The notes beneath the pieces are model-generated. The model ran no database searches, was not told the origin of the DNA, and saw only the letters and a list, made by a program, of their open reading frames with translations. This document shows positions 8,495 through 16,741 of a stretch of 41,282 nt of DNA, piece by piece. The stretch's first letter is position 1. Each line of letters opens with the position of its first letter. The position numbers were made by a program, and so were the translations under genes. The stretch spans positions 1-41,282 of the forward strand of contig JAYOIK010000047.1 of assembly GCA_038118725.1 (NCBI GenBank), in the 5' to 3' direction. The stretch is from JADHLJ01 sp038118725. Its GTDB lineage: Bacteria > Pseudomonadota > Alphaproteobacteria > Thalassobaculales > Thalassobaculaceae.

Positions 8495-9464
8495 ACGTCG
8501 TCGCCCGCCCTGGATTGCCGTCGCCGTGAAGGCGGGACTGAGCGTGGCGATGGTCGCACTGGTCCTTGGCGTCGCGGATGTCGAGGCGGTGTGGACGCGT
8601 CTCCTTCGGATCGAGTTCTCGGTCCTTTGCGTCGCCGCCGCCCTGTGTTTCGCGCAAATCCTGTTGGCGGGGCTGCGCTGGACCATCATCGGCGCGGGGA
8701 CAGGCGGATTCGTGTCTCCTTGGGCGGCGATGCGGACAACCTTCGCGGCGATGTTCTGCAACCAGCTTCTGCCTACTTCCATAGGCGGAGACGTGATTCG
8801 TATCGGACTGCTCACCAGCCAAGGTCTCGCCATCGGTCGGGCGGCGCGAACGGTGGTCCTGGATCGCACCGCCGGGCTGCTGTCGCTCCTCACCCTGATG
8901 GCTGTCACCGGTTTTGTCCTGAGCGACCAGCTCCCGGAAAGCTGGCCGGTGGACCTGATCAGGCTTTTGCCGGTGGTCGCGATCGGTCTAGTCCTGGTGG
9001 CCTTGTTCATGGGGGATCGGATCGCGGGGGTTCTGGAGGCGTGGGACCTGTTGCCCTGGGTTGCCCAGTTGTTTCGGGATTCCGCGTCCTTGCTGCGTCA
9101 AGGCGCGAGGACGGCGATTATTCTGGTGCTGAGCTATGCCATCCACGCCGCCAGCGCCGCCAGTATCTGGGCGCTGGCCCGGGGAAGCGGTGTAGAGATC
9201 GGCTATGCCCAGGTGGTCGGCTTTCTACCGATCGTGATCCTGGTCCTGATGTTGCCTATTTCGATCGCCGGCTGGGGGGTGCGCGAGGGCATGGTGGTGA
9301 CCTTGTTCGCGCTATTGGGGATCGGATCGGCGCCCGCCGCGGCGGTCTCCATCCTATGGGGCGCCTGCATCGCCGCCGCCGCCCTGGTGGCCGGCGTGCT
9401 CTGGGTCGTTAGCCGTCCGAAAGGTGAACGCCTGCCGAGCGGCCAGCCGACTCAGGCGCCGTAG
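8487..9464 (+). CDS. Flippase-like membrane protein (LPG synthase TM / UPF0104 family)
   Basis: The 325-residue polytopic protein has about eight hydrophobic segments, starting at residues 8-28 (AVAVKAGLSVAMVALVLG). Family signatures include NQLLPTSIGGDVIRIGLL, ARTVVLDRTAGLLSLL and the C-terminal LPISIAGWGVREGMVV. This superfamily holds the membrane half of lysyl-phosphatidylglycerol synthase and many stand-alone proteins near glycosyltransferases, for which lipid or lipid-linked sugar flipping is proposed. ATG 8487 lies inside the end of the TPR-GT2 gene (stop 8494), so the pair is co-translated. The frame is open back to 8181, but that part only shadows the GT2 domain. Its 3' end overlaps the convergent DegT gene by 13 bases. 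Transport of the island's lipid-linked product is a reasonable inference. Confidence 0.85.
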   Translation: MTERRRPPWIAVAVKAGLSVAMVALVLGVADVEAVWTRLLRIEFSVLCVAAALCFAQILLAGLRWTIIGAGTGGFVSPWAAMRTTFAAMFCNQLLPTSIGGDVIRIGLLTSQGLAIGRAARTVVLDRTAGLLSLLTLMAVTGFVLSDQLPESWPVDLIRLLPVVAIGLVLVALFMGDRIAGVLEAWDLLPWVAQLFRDSASLLRQGARTAIILVLSYAIHAASAASIWALARGSGVEIGYAQVVGFLPIVILVLMLPISIAGWGVREGMVVTLFALLGIGSAPAAAVSILWGACIAAAALVAGVLWVVSRPKGERLPSGQPTQAP

Positions 9465-10567
9465 AACGCGTTCACCTCGCCCGCGACTTCGGCGATCTCG
9501 TCTTCCGTCAAATGCTGGTGATGCGGCAGCGCCAGGACCTGGTCGGCCTGGCGTTCGGCGTTCGGGAAATCCCCACGCTTGTACCCATATCGCTTGGCGG
9601 CGGGTTGAAGATGCAACGGCGTGCCGTAGTAGATCAGCGACATAATGCCCTTGGATTCGAGATGCGCCTTCAGCTCGTCCCGGCGTTCCGCCTGGATCAG
9701 GAACATCACGAAGGGGTTCACCTCATGTGCCTGGCAGGGCGGAATGAACACTTCCGGCGCGGTGATGAGCTTACGGTAAAGGTTCACGTTATGGCGCCGG
9801 CGTTCGGTGATCGAGGCGAGCCGGCCCAGGCGGTACAACAGGATCTCGGCCTGCAGGATATCCAGCCGCGAGTTGACCCCGTAGTCGAGACAGGTGTCCC
9901 GGTCGACCAGGCCATGGTTGCGGTACCGGCGGGCGGTCTCGGCGATCTTGTCGTCGCTGGTGATCATGAACCCGGCGTCGCCGGTCGCGTTCAGCGCCTT
10001 CAACGGATGCGCCGAAAAGGTCCCGACCGCGCCGAAGGTTCCGCCGTGCCGGCCATGATAGGTCGCGCCCATGGACTGGCAGGAATCCTCGATGATCATG
10101 AGGCCGTGCCGGTCGGCGATCTCCTGGATCGCGTTCATGTCCGAGATTCGGCCGGTCCAGTGCACCGGCATGATCGCCTTGGTGCGCGGCGTGATCTTCT
10201 TCTCGATCTCCGCCGGGTCGATATTTTGGTCGTCGCGGACATCGGCATAGACCGGCGTGCCGCCGACATGGGCGATCGAACCGGTCGACGCGACGAACGA
10301 GATCGGCGAGGTGATCACCTCGTCGCCCCGGGTGATGCCCATCGCCATGAGCCCGATCATCAGCGCGTCGGTGCCGGAATTGAGGCCGATGCAATGCTTG
10401 GCGCCGGTATAGGCGGCGACCTTTTCCTCGAAGGCGTTCAACTCGGGCGTCAGCACGAAGTGTCCGCTCTCCAGCACCCGCTCGACACAGGCGAGCAACT
10501 CCGCGCGCTCCTCGTGGAAGCGCTGTTGAAGATCGATCAGCGAAATTCTGAAATCGGCCACGGTCAT
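9452..10567 (-). CDS. DegT/DnrJ/EryC1/StrS aminotransferase (second of pair)
   Basis: The 371-residue PLP enzyme belongs to the sugar aminotransferase family that converts keto-sugar nucleotides to amino-sugar nucleotides. Visible features are GLNSGTDALMIGL (cofactor phosphate contact), IIEDSCQSMGATY with D161 contacting the pyridine nitrogen, and TFSAHPLKALNATGDAG with K190 as the Schiff-base lysine. Length fits the family. The start ATG overlaps the stop of the upstream aminotransferase (ATGA, 10564-10567), so the two are coupled. The pair is related but clearly diverged, so they probably act on different sugars or at different positions, or form a heteromer. The product may feed the glycosyltransferases of this island. 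Confidence 0.9.
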   Translation of the reverse strand: MTVADFRISLIDLQQRFHEERAELLACVERVLESGHFVLTPELNAFEEKVAAYTGAKHCIGLNSGTDALMIGLMAMGITRGDEVITSPISFVASTGSIAHVGGTPVYADVRDDQNIDPAEIEKKITPRTKAIMPVHWTGRISDMNAIQEIADRHGLMIIEDSCQSMGATYHGRHGGTFGAVGTFSAHPLKALNATGDAGFMITSDDKIAETARRYRNHGLVDRDTCLDYGVNSRLDILQAEILLYRLGRLASITERRRHNVNLYRKLITAPEVFIPPCQAHEVNPFVMFLIQAERRDELKAHLESKGIMSLIYYGTPLHLQPAAKRYGYKRGDFPNAERQADQVLALPHHQHLTEDEIAEVAGEVNAFYGA

Positions 10568-11700
10568 TTCCCCGCGTAAAAGTTCCTGACGGTTTCGATC
10601 ACGTAGTCCTGCTCGGCGCGCGAGAGGTGCTGGTCGACCGGAAAGCTGATGCAGTCCCGGGCGTGCCTGTCGGTGACCGGAAAATCTCCGGCCTTGTATC
10701 CGAAATGCGCCAGCGCGTCCTGCTGATAAAGTGGGATCGGATAGTGGACCTTGGCCTCGATCCCACGCTCCAGGCAGTGTTTGAGCAAGGCGTCGCGATC
10801 CTCGGCGAAAACCATGTAAAGCAGATAGACATGCTTGGTATCAGCCTGGCGCGCGGGAATCCGGATTCCCGGGATATCGGCCAGGCCCTGGTCGTAATAG
10901 GCGGCCACCCGAGCCCGTTCGCTGACGATGTCCTCGACCTGGCGCACGATCCATTTGCCGACCACGGCCTGAACCGAGTCCAGTCGCGAGTTATATCCAA
11001 AGATCTCCATCTCGTCGCGGTTTCGAAGGCCGTGATTGCGTAACAGCCTGACCTTGCGGTCCATCTCGTCGTCATCGGTCACGACCACGCCGGCGTCGCC
11101 CCAGACATTGATGATCTTGAGCGGGTGCATCGAAAACGCGGTGGCCACGCCCCAGCCGCCGACCTTGGTGCCGTCGCGCTCTCCAAGCAGGCTCTGGCAG
11201 CCGTCCTCGACCACCGGCAGGCCGTGCCGTGCCGCGATCTCCATGACCTTCGGCATATCGGCGACATCACCGGTGAGATGGATCGGCATAATCGCCTTGG
11301 TGCGCGGCGTGATCGCCGCCTCGAGCTGGTCGACGTCGAGACAGAAGGTATCGTCGCAATCCACGAAACGCGGCGTCGCGCCGACCTCGGCGATGGCGCC
11401 GACCGAGGCATAGAAGGTATTGGCGGCGGTCAGAACCTCGTCGCCGGGACCGATGTCCAGGGCTTTCAGGGGAATTTTCAAGGCGTCGGTGCCGGAGCCC
11501 ACGCCGATCGCGTGCTTGGTGCCGACCGCCGCCGCGAACATCGCCTCGAACTCACCCACGGGCTTACCCAGGGTGAAATCGCCGCTTCGCACGAGCTCCC
11601 GCAATTCGGTGAAGATTTCCTCGGGCTCGGCGAACTGCTGGCCCAGGGGCGAGAACCGCACGTGTGAAATCGCGTCGGCGTCATTCCGGTCGGCCATCAT
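10564..11700 (-). CDS. DegT/DnrJ/EryC1/StrS aminotransferase (first of pair)
   Basis: The 378-residue protein is a second sugar aminotransferase of the same PLP family. It has GVGSGTDALKIPL, LPVVEDGCQSLLG with D166, and AFSMHPLKIINVWGDAG with the PLP lysine at K195. HLTGDVADMPKVMEIAARHG matches the neighbour's HWTGRISDMNAIQEIADRHG, showing common descent. The start has two adjacent ATGs (11700 and 11697) preceded by AAGGGA, a fair ribosome site. It leads a two-gene transcript with the overlapping downstream copy. The 242-base region upstream is shared with the divergent zinc-ribbon gene at 11943. Expected to act in the cytoplasm on UDP-, GDP- or dTDP-keto sugars. Confidence 0.9.
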   Translation of the reverse strand: MMADRNDADAISHVRFSPLGQQFAEPEEIFTELRELVRSGDFTLGKPVGEFEAMFAAAVGTKHAIGVGSGTDALKIPLKALDIGPGDEVLTAANTFYASVGAIAEVGATPRFVDCDDTFCLDVDQLEAAITPRTKAIMPIHLTGDVADMPKVMEIAARHGLPVVEDGCQSLLGERDGTKVGGWGVATAFSMHPLKIINVWGDAGVVVTDDDEMDRKVRLLRNHGLRNRDEMEIFGYNSRLDSVQAVVGKWIVRQVEDIVSERARVAAYYDQGLADIPGIRIPARQADTKHVYLLYMVFAEDRDALLKHCLERGIEAKVHYPIPLYQQDALAHFGYKAGDFPVTDRHARDCISFPVDQHLSRAEQDYVIETVRNFYAGK

Positions 11701-11740
11701 TGGGGTCCCTTGAAAATCGTCGGCAAGTCTCTCGTGATCT

Positions 11741-11754
11741 TGGCGATATCGCCA
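11741..11754. promoter_or_regulatory. Perfect 14-base palindrome in a divergent promoter region
   Basis: TGGCGATATCGCCA is identical on both strands and lies 41 bases upstream of the aminotransferase start and about 190 bases upstream of the zinc-ribbon gene. Its position suits an operator. A 14-base palindrome is expected two or three times by chance in a window of this length, so the evidence is weak. The rest of the 11701-11942 region shows no other clear signal except GGAG before the ATG at 11943. Confidence 0.25.
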
Positions 11755-11942
11755 CGGTCACCTTGCTGGCGTCTTATAGTTGGAATGTGATGGCGGGACC
11801 AGCCTTCGATGGTTGTTGCGGCGATTGTCCACCATGCTTACCGCGCTTTTCGGGGCTCCCCAACTCGCGCGAGCGACGGGGTGGAGAATTTCGGCGGCAC
11901 ATGGCATTTTGCCGTCCGGCGCATTGACCCGGAGCGATATAC

Positions 11943-13010
11943 ATGGCGGCGTTGGAAAGCTTGCTGGAGTCGCACCCCAAATGTCCGCTTTGCGGTGGGT
12001 CATCGCGCGATATCGCTGGATTGGAGGCGAGATCTCCAGGGTTTTACGTGGAGACACTGATCAGCCAGTTCGGCTTGGACCGCGCGGCGTTTGAACAGGA
12101 ATTGAAAATCTACCGTTGCGGCGGGTGCGGCACGCTTTGGTATGATCCGTGGCTTGTACCGCGCGTGTCATCGTCGCTTTACGGGTATCTGTGCGGGCGT
12201 CACAAATTCGGCTGGGCCTCTCTGCGCGCCTGGCTTGTCGGTCTGGAGCGCGGGTATTTCAGGGCCCGACCGGAGCTTTGGCGAATTCTTGACCGTCTCG
12301 TTCCGAACATGACGGACTATGGGGAAGTGAACTGTCCTTACGGCGGATTGTTCTTTCATCTCTTCGACTCGATGGAGAGCGACGTGAGTCGCGAGACCTT
12401 GGCCCAGAAAATCCCGCTCCTTGGCGGGATGTATGCCGGGGACAAGCTTGTCGGCGAGTATGGGGAGGCGGGCTCGTTCTTCCGTTTGATAGACGATGTG
12501 CGGACCGCGCGGCAAAACGCGGCCACGCCTCGCACTTATCTGGTACGGGAATATAGCGACATGTGCTGGGGACATTCCTGCATCTTCAACGGGAATCACT
12601 GTCTATCATTTGCCCAGGATGTGCTGGTTGACGAGGTCGTCGATTTCGACACCCTTCGCTCAACCGGCCAGCGGCTGGGCGCGCTCGGATTTTTCAACGT
12701 TTGGGATCATTTTCGTGATCCCATGCGGGTTCTAGCGAAGGCGACCGACGTGGCCGACGTGGTGGTGATCGACCTCCATGATTACGGCTGGACCGACGCG
12801 CAGCACTTTTTCAACGTGGGGGACCGGGCGATCGAGTTCTTGCGTGATAGTGGCTTCAACGCCGTGGATCTGACAGCGCATATGAAAAACCTGGTGGGTG
12901 ACGACGATGATCGTCGGTATCTGCTCGTCTCCAAGGTTCTTGACCTGGGCATGGCGGCCGGGGAAGTCGGTCGGGCAATCGCGTCTCCGGATCGGACGCT
13001 CCGTGTTTAG
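11943..13010 (+). CDS. Zinc-ribbon protein with degenerate methyltransferase-like domain
   Basis: The 355-residue product starts with a four-cysteine zinc-binding module: CPLCGG at about residues 14-19 and YRCGGCGTLWYDP at about 58-70. This arrangement resembles the N-terminal zinc domain of sugar C-methyltransferases and of SAM-dependent methyltransferases in glycan clusters. The C-terminal part has GFFNVWDHFRDPMRVLAKA followed by VVVIDLHDYG, which sits where class I methyltransferases have their 'EH..dP' and following strand. I cannot find a proper glycine-rich SAM loop, so activity is uncertain. GGAG lies about nine bases before ATG 11943. Base composition appears slightly lower in G+C than the flanking aminotransferases. 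It is probably a glycan-modifying enzyme or a structural relative; the family is not one I can name with certainty. Confidence 0.7.
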   Translation: MAALESLLESHPKCPLCGGSSRDIAGLEARSPGFYVETLISQFGLDRAAFEQELKIYRCGGCGTLWYDPWLVPRVSSSLYGYLCGRHKFGWASLRAWLVGLERGYFRARPELWRILDRLVPNMTDYGEVNCPYGGLFFHLFDSMESDVSRETLAQKIPLLGGMYAGDKLVGEYGEAGSFFRLIDDVRTARQNAATPRTYLVREYSDMCWGHSCIFNGNHCLSFAQDVLVDEVVDFDTLRSTGQRLGALGFFNVWDHFRDPMRVLAKATDVADVVVIDLHDYGWTDAQHFFNVGDRAIEFLRDSGFNAVDLTAHMKNLVGDDDDRRYLLVSKVLDLGMAAGEVGRAIASPDRTLRV

Positions 13011-13055
13011 GATCGGTTTTCTGGTCGGCGGCATCCCGGGGCGGAGCACGCAGGG

Positions 13056-13136
13056 GTGAGCGACGATGAGTCGAAGCGCGATCTGATTCAGTATCCCGAC
13101 GATGCGGCGGCGCTGAGAAAACTGGCCCGCGCGGCA
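13056..13136 (+). CDS. 5' fragment of a gene cut by the assembly gap
   Basis: A GTG at 13056, preceded by an A/G-rich stretch ending in CAGGG, opens a frame of 27 codons that runs into the N block. The residues (DLIQYPDDAAALRKLARAA) look like the start of a TPR repeat. It may be the N-terminus of the FkbM methyltransferase gene that emerges on the other side. The two frames differ when the gap is counted as 100 bases, but that number is almost certainly a placeholder. Confidence 0.45.
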
Positions 13137-13236
13137 NNNNNNNNNNNNNNNNNNNNNNNNNNNNNNNNNNNNNNNNNNNNNNNNNNNNNNNNNNNNNNNN
13201 NNNNNNNNNNNNNNNNNNNNNNNNNNNNNNNNNNNN
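13137..13236. other. Assembly gap of exactly 100 N
   Basis: The run of 100 ambiguous bases is the conventional spacer for a scaffold join of unknown length. Real sequence of any length, including whole genes, may be missing here. Confidence 0.99.
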
Positions 13237-14103
13237 AACGGCAATCGCGCCGGCGCGGCCTGGCTGAATGAAGAGAGTTTTCTAAAGACCGCGGTCGCGC
13301 TGAAGCGCCAATTCGCGGCGACCCGGGATTTCCATGACCTGGTGCTCTGCAACGCCGCCGGCATGTGCTCCGCCCTGGAGGCGTTTCCGGGGTTGACGGG
13401 GAATCGTTACCGCGATGGCGAGGCGGAGATCTCGGTTGGCGGCCGAGCCATGTTCTTCCGCCTGGAGGACCCATCCGGTTTCAGCGCCTTCGAGAATTTT
13501 TTCGCCTATGAGCCGAGCCTATTCGAATGGATCAGGGGGTTTCGTGAAACCGACATTCTCATCGACGTGAGCGCGAATATCGGAAAGTTCTCGATTCTTC
13601 CCGCCATGCTCACGGGGTGCCGGGTCATCGGATTCGAGCCGATCGGGATCAATTTTCGAACCTTGACGGCGAATATCCGGCGGAACGGTCTGGAAGACCA
13701 GGTGACCGCCTTGAACATCGCGCTATCGGATGAAGACGGAAGGGCGCGTATTGAATATCCCGCCGAGACACCCGGCATCGCCAACGCGTCCATTGTCGAG
13801 CGGTCCGCGGCTCCATCCGCCGTGCCGCATGAGGATATCAGCAAGCGAAAGCTCGACTCCCTGGTCGCCGACGGGACGGTTCCACAACCCAATCATCTGA
13901 AAATCGATGTCGATGGGTATGAAACGGAAGTTCTCGCGGGAATGGCGCAAACCCTGGCCGATCAACGCCTCGAGTCGATACGGATCGAAATCAAGCCCAG
14001 GGACGCCAGGCGGCCGGCGCTCGTCACCCGATTGATGGATTTAGGGTTTCGCGGCGCGATTGCCGATGACCTGAAAAACCTCGTTTTCCATCGCGATCGA
14101 TGA
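13237..14103 (+). CDS. FkbM-family methyltransferase, 5' end missing
   Basis: The frame is open from the end of the N block to the stop at 14103, giving 288 visible residues. The start lies in or before the gap; GTG 13342 is internal and should not be taken as the start. The SAM-binding core reads ILIDVSANIGKFSILPA, where family members usually have DVGANIG, so the first glycine is a serine here. It is followed by VIGFEPIGINFRTLTANI and by LKIDVDGYETEVLAGM, the family's 'KIDVEG' motif. FkbM enzymes O-methylate sugars or polyketides using S-adenosylmethionine; here a glycan sugar is the likely target. The extra roughly 70 residues before the core suggest an N-terminal domain, possibly TPR. It ends 29 bases from the convergent oxygenase gene. 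Confidence 0.85.
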   Translation, partial: NGNRAGAAWLNEESFLKTAVALKRQFAATRDFHDLVLCNAAGMCSALEAFPGLTGNRYRDGEAEISVGGRAMFFRLEDPSGFSAFENFFAYEPSLFEWIRGFRETDILIDVSANIGKFSILPAMLTGCRVIGFEPIGINFRTLTANIRRNGLEDQVTALNIALSDEDGRARIEYPAETPGIANASIVERSAAPSAVPHEDISKRKLDSLVADGTVPQPNHLKIDVDGYETEVLAGMAQTLADQRLESIRIEIKPRDARRPALVTRLMDLGFRGAIADDLKNLVFHRDR

Positions 14104-14132
14104 CGACGAGTGGCGGGCCGTTCAGGGCGCCG

Positions 14133-14936
14133 TCAGAAGATTCTTCCGGGCAGGTCGCAATAGAAACTGAAGAACTTTCGCGGGTGAGGCGTTGGTTGCC
14201 GCGGCGACACCCCATGGATCGAAGCCGGCGAGTTGATCCCGATGAACAGCGTATTGGACTCATAGGGCACGGTTTTCACGAGATCGAGACATTCGGGCCG
14301 GATCTCGCTTCCGTTCACCACGTTCCCGGCGAGCTGGTGCCCGGGTTTCAGTTGATAGAGCTCTAGGTCTCCGCCCTCGGAGGTTGTCTCGTCTCTCAGG
14401 TAGAAGAGACCGACCCACAGCTTGGCGCCGCTATCGACATGAGGCCCTCGCACGCTGGAGGGTTCCGTCGTGGTCGGCGTATTCGCGTCGATCGCCGAGG
14501 AAAGCAAAACCCGCGCGGTATCGAACCCGTCAACATGCTTGATGCCGACCGGGAGGCGATCGGCCATTTCCACGAACCTGGCGGCGCCGGGAACGGCGGT
14601 CTTCAGATGATCACCGAATACACGAATGAAATGCAGCAGATGGTCACGGTCTGAATTGCGAGCGAGAAAGGTCTTCCACGTGCTGGAAACCAAGTCCGAT
14701 TTCATGGCCGCGGCATTGTTGAAGTTCAAGCGCTTGTTGCTGGCGTCGGTGTGATCGGGAAAGGACTCCAGGGCGGGAAACTCATCTTGCAGCGAACCGA
14801 GCAATTCCTGGTCTAGAACGTCTCGCGCCACGATATGCGGGAAGGGTTCCGCGATAACATCGGCTTTGCTGAGTCCGGCGAGCAAGGATTGCATGTCGAA
14901 TCGATCCAACGGGATTGGCGTCGCGTAGCTTTCCAC
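14133..14936 (-). CDS. 2-oxoglutarate/Fe(II)-dependent oxygenase
   Basis: The 267-residue protein is a stand-alone oxygenase of the double-stranded beta-helix fold. Iron ligands are H166-x-D168 (VRGPHVDSGAKLWVG) and distal H241 (ASIHGVSPRQ). R246 or R253 can hold the 2OG carboxylate. FYLRDE...GGDLELYQL between the ligands matches the pattern seen in glycan-cluster oxygenases and phytanoyl/prolyl hydroxylases. The N-terminal PFPHIVARDVLDQELLGSL is typical of this subgroup ('PFPHIVIDNFLDPELA'). It is followed upstream, 16 bases away on the same strand, by the TPR-GTB gene, so the two are probably co-transcribed. It may hydroxylate a sugar or an acceptor side chain; the substrate is inferred from location only. 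Confidence 0.85.
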   Translation of the reverse strand: MESYATPIPLDRFDMQSLLAGLSKADVIAEPFPHIVARDVLDQELLGSLQDEFPALESFPDHTDASNKRLNFNNAAAMKSDLVSSTWKTFLARNSDRDHLLHFIRVFGDHLKTAVPGAARFVEMADRLPVGIKHVDGFDTARVLLSSAIDANTPTTTEPSSVRGPHVDSGAKLWVGLFYLRDETTSEGGDLELYQLKPGHQLAGNVVNGSEIRPECLDLVKTVPYESNTLFIGINSPASIHGVSPRQPTPHPRKFFSFYCDLPGRIF

Positions 14937-14952
14937 TGGCGACCGGTGTTGT

Positions 14953-16593
14953 CTAGGTGATCGTCGGAGGCTTGGCCGCGGCGGTGACCTCGCCCGGACT
15001 TACCGTGTCCAGAACGCGAATCAGCATATCCAACACGTTGGTCCCGTCAGGCGGCTCAATAAAGCGTCCCACGAAGTTCTTCCATTCCGCGTCGGGATAA
15101 AAACCCTCGGGTCCGTCACGCGAGATGGCGTTGATGGCGGCAATCGCGTCGTCCCGGGATCGCATGTCCGTCGCGGGAAGGAAGCGCGCGAGCGTCGAGT
15201 GATTGCCGTGGCACCAACTCAGTTCCAGTACCGGCTTGCGCCGCATCACCGCCTCCCAGGTCACGCTTGTTCCCAGAGCCAGCACGAGATTCGCCCATGA
15301 GATTAGCGCGGATGCGTCAACTTCCGAGGCGGCGGTCCGCCAACCGGCTTCCGGGAGGGGATCATTGAATGTCTCGGGAAGTGTCCGGTCCTCGCGCGTC
15401 ACGGGTTCCAGCGTCCAATCACCGCTTTCTTGGATCAGCCGATACTGAAGGTTGGTTCGCGCAAGACGTTGCTCCAACAGGGTCACGTCGACGCGTCTCG
15501 CGAGGATCGCGAGAAAGCGGGACAGTTCGGGCCAGTCCACGATCTTTTCGGGCTTTGGTAGGAAGGCGACCACCCGTAACCCCGAGGTCTCGGGGAGGCC
15601 GCTGTCCCCTGACCGCATGGCTTCGCGTATTTTCAGCCAGGCGCCGCAATATCTCGCGCTCCCGGTGACCGCTATGTTGGCCTGTTCCGAGAGGCGGTAT
15701 TTCTCAATGGTGAAGGTGCTCGAGACCAGTGTCAGATCGTAAAGGTCGAAACCTTTCGATGGCGCATCATCGATTTCCTTGGAATCGACATTCGTGAGCC
15801 GATTGACATATGGCTCCTCGCCATGGGGTAGCGAGACGAAAGCGGCTGAATGCCGCCGAGCAATACCCCGGAGAATACGAGCGATGACATCGCTGCTCCG
15901 GTCGAACATCACAAACCCTCGCGATGAACCGTTCAGCAGATCGTGCAAAACCCGGTTGAGATCAAAGCTCGCGGACAGGTCTCGCAGGGAGTGGATGTGA
16001 GCCCTTGGCAAACTCTTAATCGCCCGAGCGCGCCAATCATCGGCGTCAATGTCACCGATCATGACGACAACGGCGTGTCGATCCATGTCCTCGCGCCAGC
16101 GCCAGAGCACGGGCAGTGCATGGTCAAGGCTTATCGCGTCGCGGGCGAAGATGACCAGTTGTTCGCCACTCGCCGGCGCTATCGGTTTTTCGGGGAAACT
16201 GCTTGCCTGGGCGCCGTCCCGCAACGTGAGCGCATGGCCGAGCATAGAAAAGGCTCTTGCCGGGTCCGGACCTTGCGTCGCGGTGGTGCCCAGCAACGGA
16301 ATCGCCGCGCCGATCTCTCCGCGCCAGAACAGGGTTCGCCCGGTCATGTATTCGAGGCGGAGATTGTCGGGAAACTGACGGATCGCCCAGCCGCCGACCC
16401 GCGCGGCCAATGCCGAGGTAAGATCGCCTCGCGTCGCCAGCCAGACCAGGTTCTCGGTCGCGAGCCGGTCGTTCGGGTCGGCGCACAGCACGCGGCGATA
16501 GCGGTTGATCGCCGCGTGGTCGTCCGAGCGCTTATACTCCGCGACGGCCCGTATATGTTCCTGGCGTATCGCTTCGGCGATCGGGTCTTGCAA
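14953..16593 (-). CDS. TPR protein with GT-B-like transferase domain
   Basis: The product is about 546 residues. Short TPR-like repeats occupy roughly the first 140 residues, including ARVGGWAIRQFP, a motif shared with two other island proteins. The rest resembles GT-B enzymes that make capsule or teichoic-type polymers: SLPHGEEPYVNRLT, LTLVSSTFTIEKY, IAVTGSARYCGAWL, then ALISWANLVLALGTSVTWEAVMRRKPVL, where an active site of the CDP-glycerol transferase or epimerase type would lie. I cannot assign the donor. No good ATG exists. TTG at 16593 is favoured because GAGGA stands eight bases upstream; TTG 16611 is the alternative. It is divergent from the TPR-GT gene at 16742, with about 150 bases of shared promoter region. 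The oxygenase gene follows 16 bases downstream. Confidence 0.75.
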   Translation of the reverse strand: MQDPIAEAIRQEHIRAVAEYKRSDDHAAINRYRRVLCADPNDRLATENLVWLATRGDLTSALAARVGGWAIRQFPDNLRLEYMTGRTLFWRGEIGAAIPLLGTTATQGPDPARAFSMLGHALTLRDGAQASSFPEKPIAPASGEQLVIFARDAISLDHALPVLWRWREDMDRHAVVVMIGDIDADDWRARAIKSLPRAHIHSLRDLSASFDLNRVLHDLLNGSSRGFVMFDRSSDVIARILRGIARRHSAAFVSLPHGEEPYVNRLTNVDSKEIDDAPSKGFDLYDLTLVSSTFTIEKYRLSEQANIAVTGSARYCGAWLKIREAMRSGDSGLPETSGLRVVAFLPKPEKIVDWPELSRFLAILARRVDVTLLEQRLARTNLQYRLIQESGDWTLEPVTREDRTLPETFNDPLPEAGWRTAASEVDASALISWANLVLALGTSVTWEAVMRRKPVLELSWCHGNHSTLARFLPATDMRSRDDAIAAINAISRDGPEGFYPDAEWKNFVGRFIEPPDGTNVLDMLIRVLDTVSPGEVTAAAKPPTIT

Positions 16594-16741
16594 TGAACGG
16601 TTCCTCGACAAGCGCCAGGTTTGCTAGATTCGAAATAGAAAATAGGCGGTTTGACGCGCGCCGGAAAGCCGCTTGGTCGGTTATGATCCCCGCCGTTCGG
16701 CGTGGTTGGCGAGTACGGGCAAACACTTGAATGGGGGTAGC

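Noticed and set aside
9512..10579. 355-codon plus-strand open frame
   Set aside because: Antisense shadow of the DegT aminotransferase, which has clear PLP motifs in the other reading.
13056..13271. Open frames that read through the N block
   Set aside because: They depend on treating 100 unknown bases as real sequence; only the parts outside the gap are reported.
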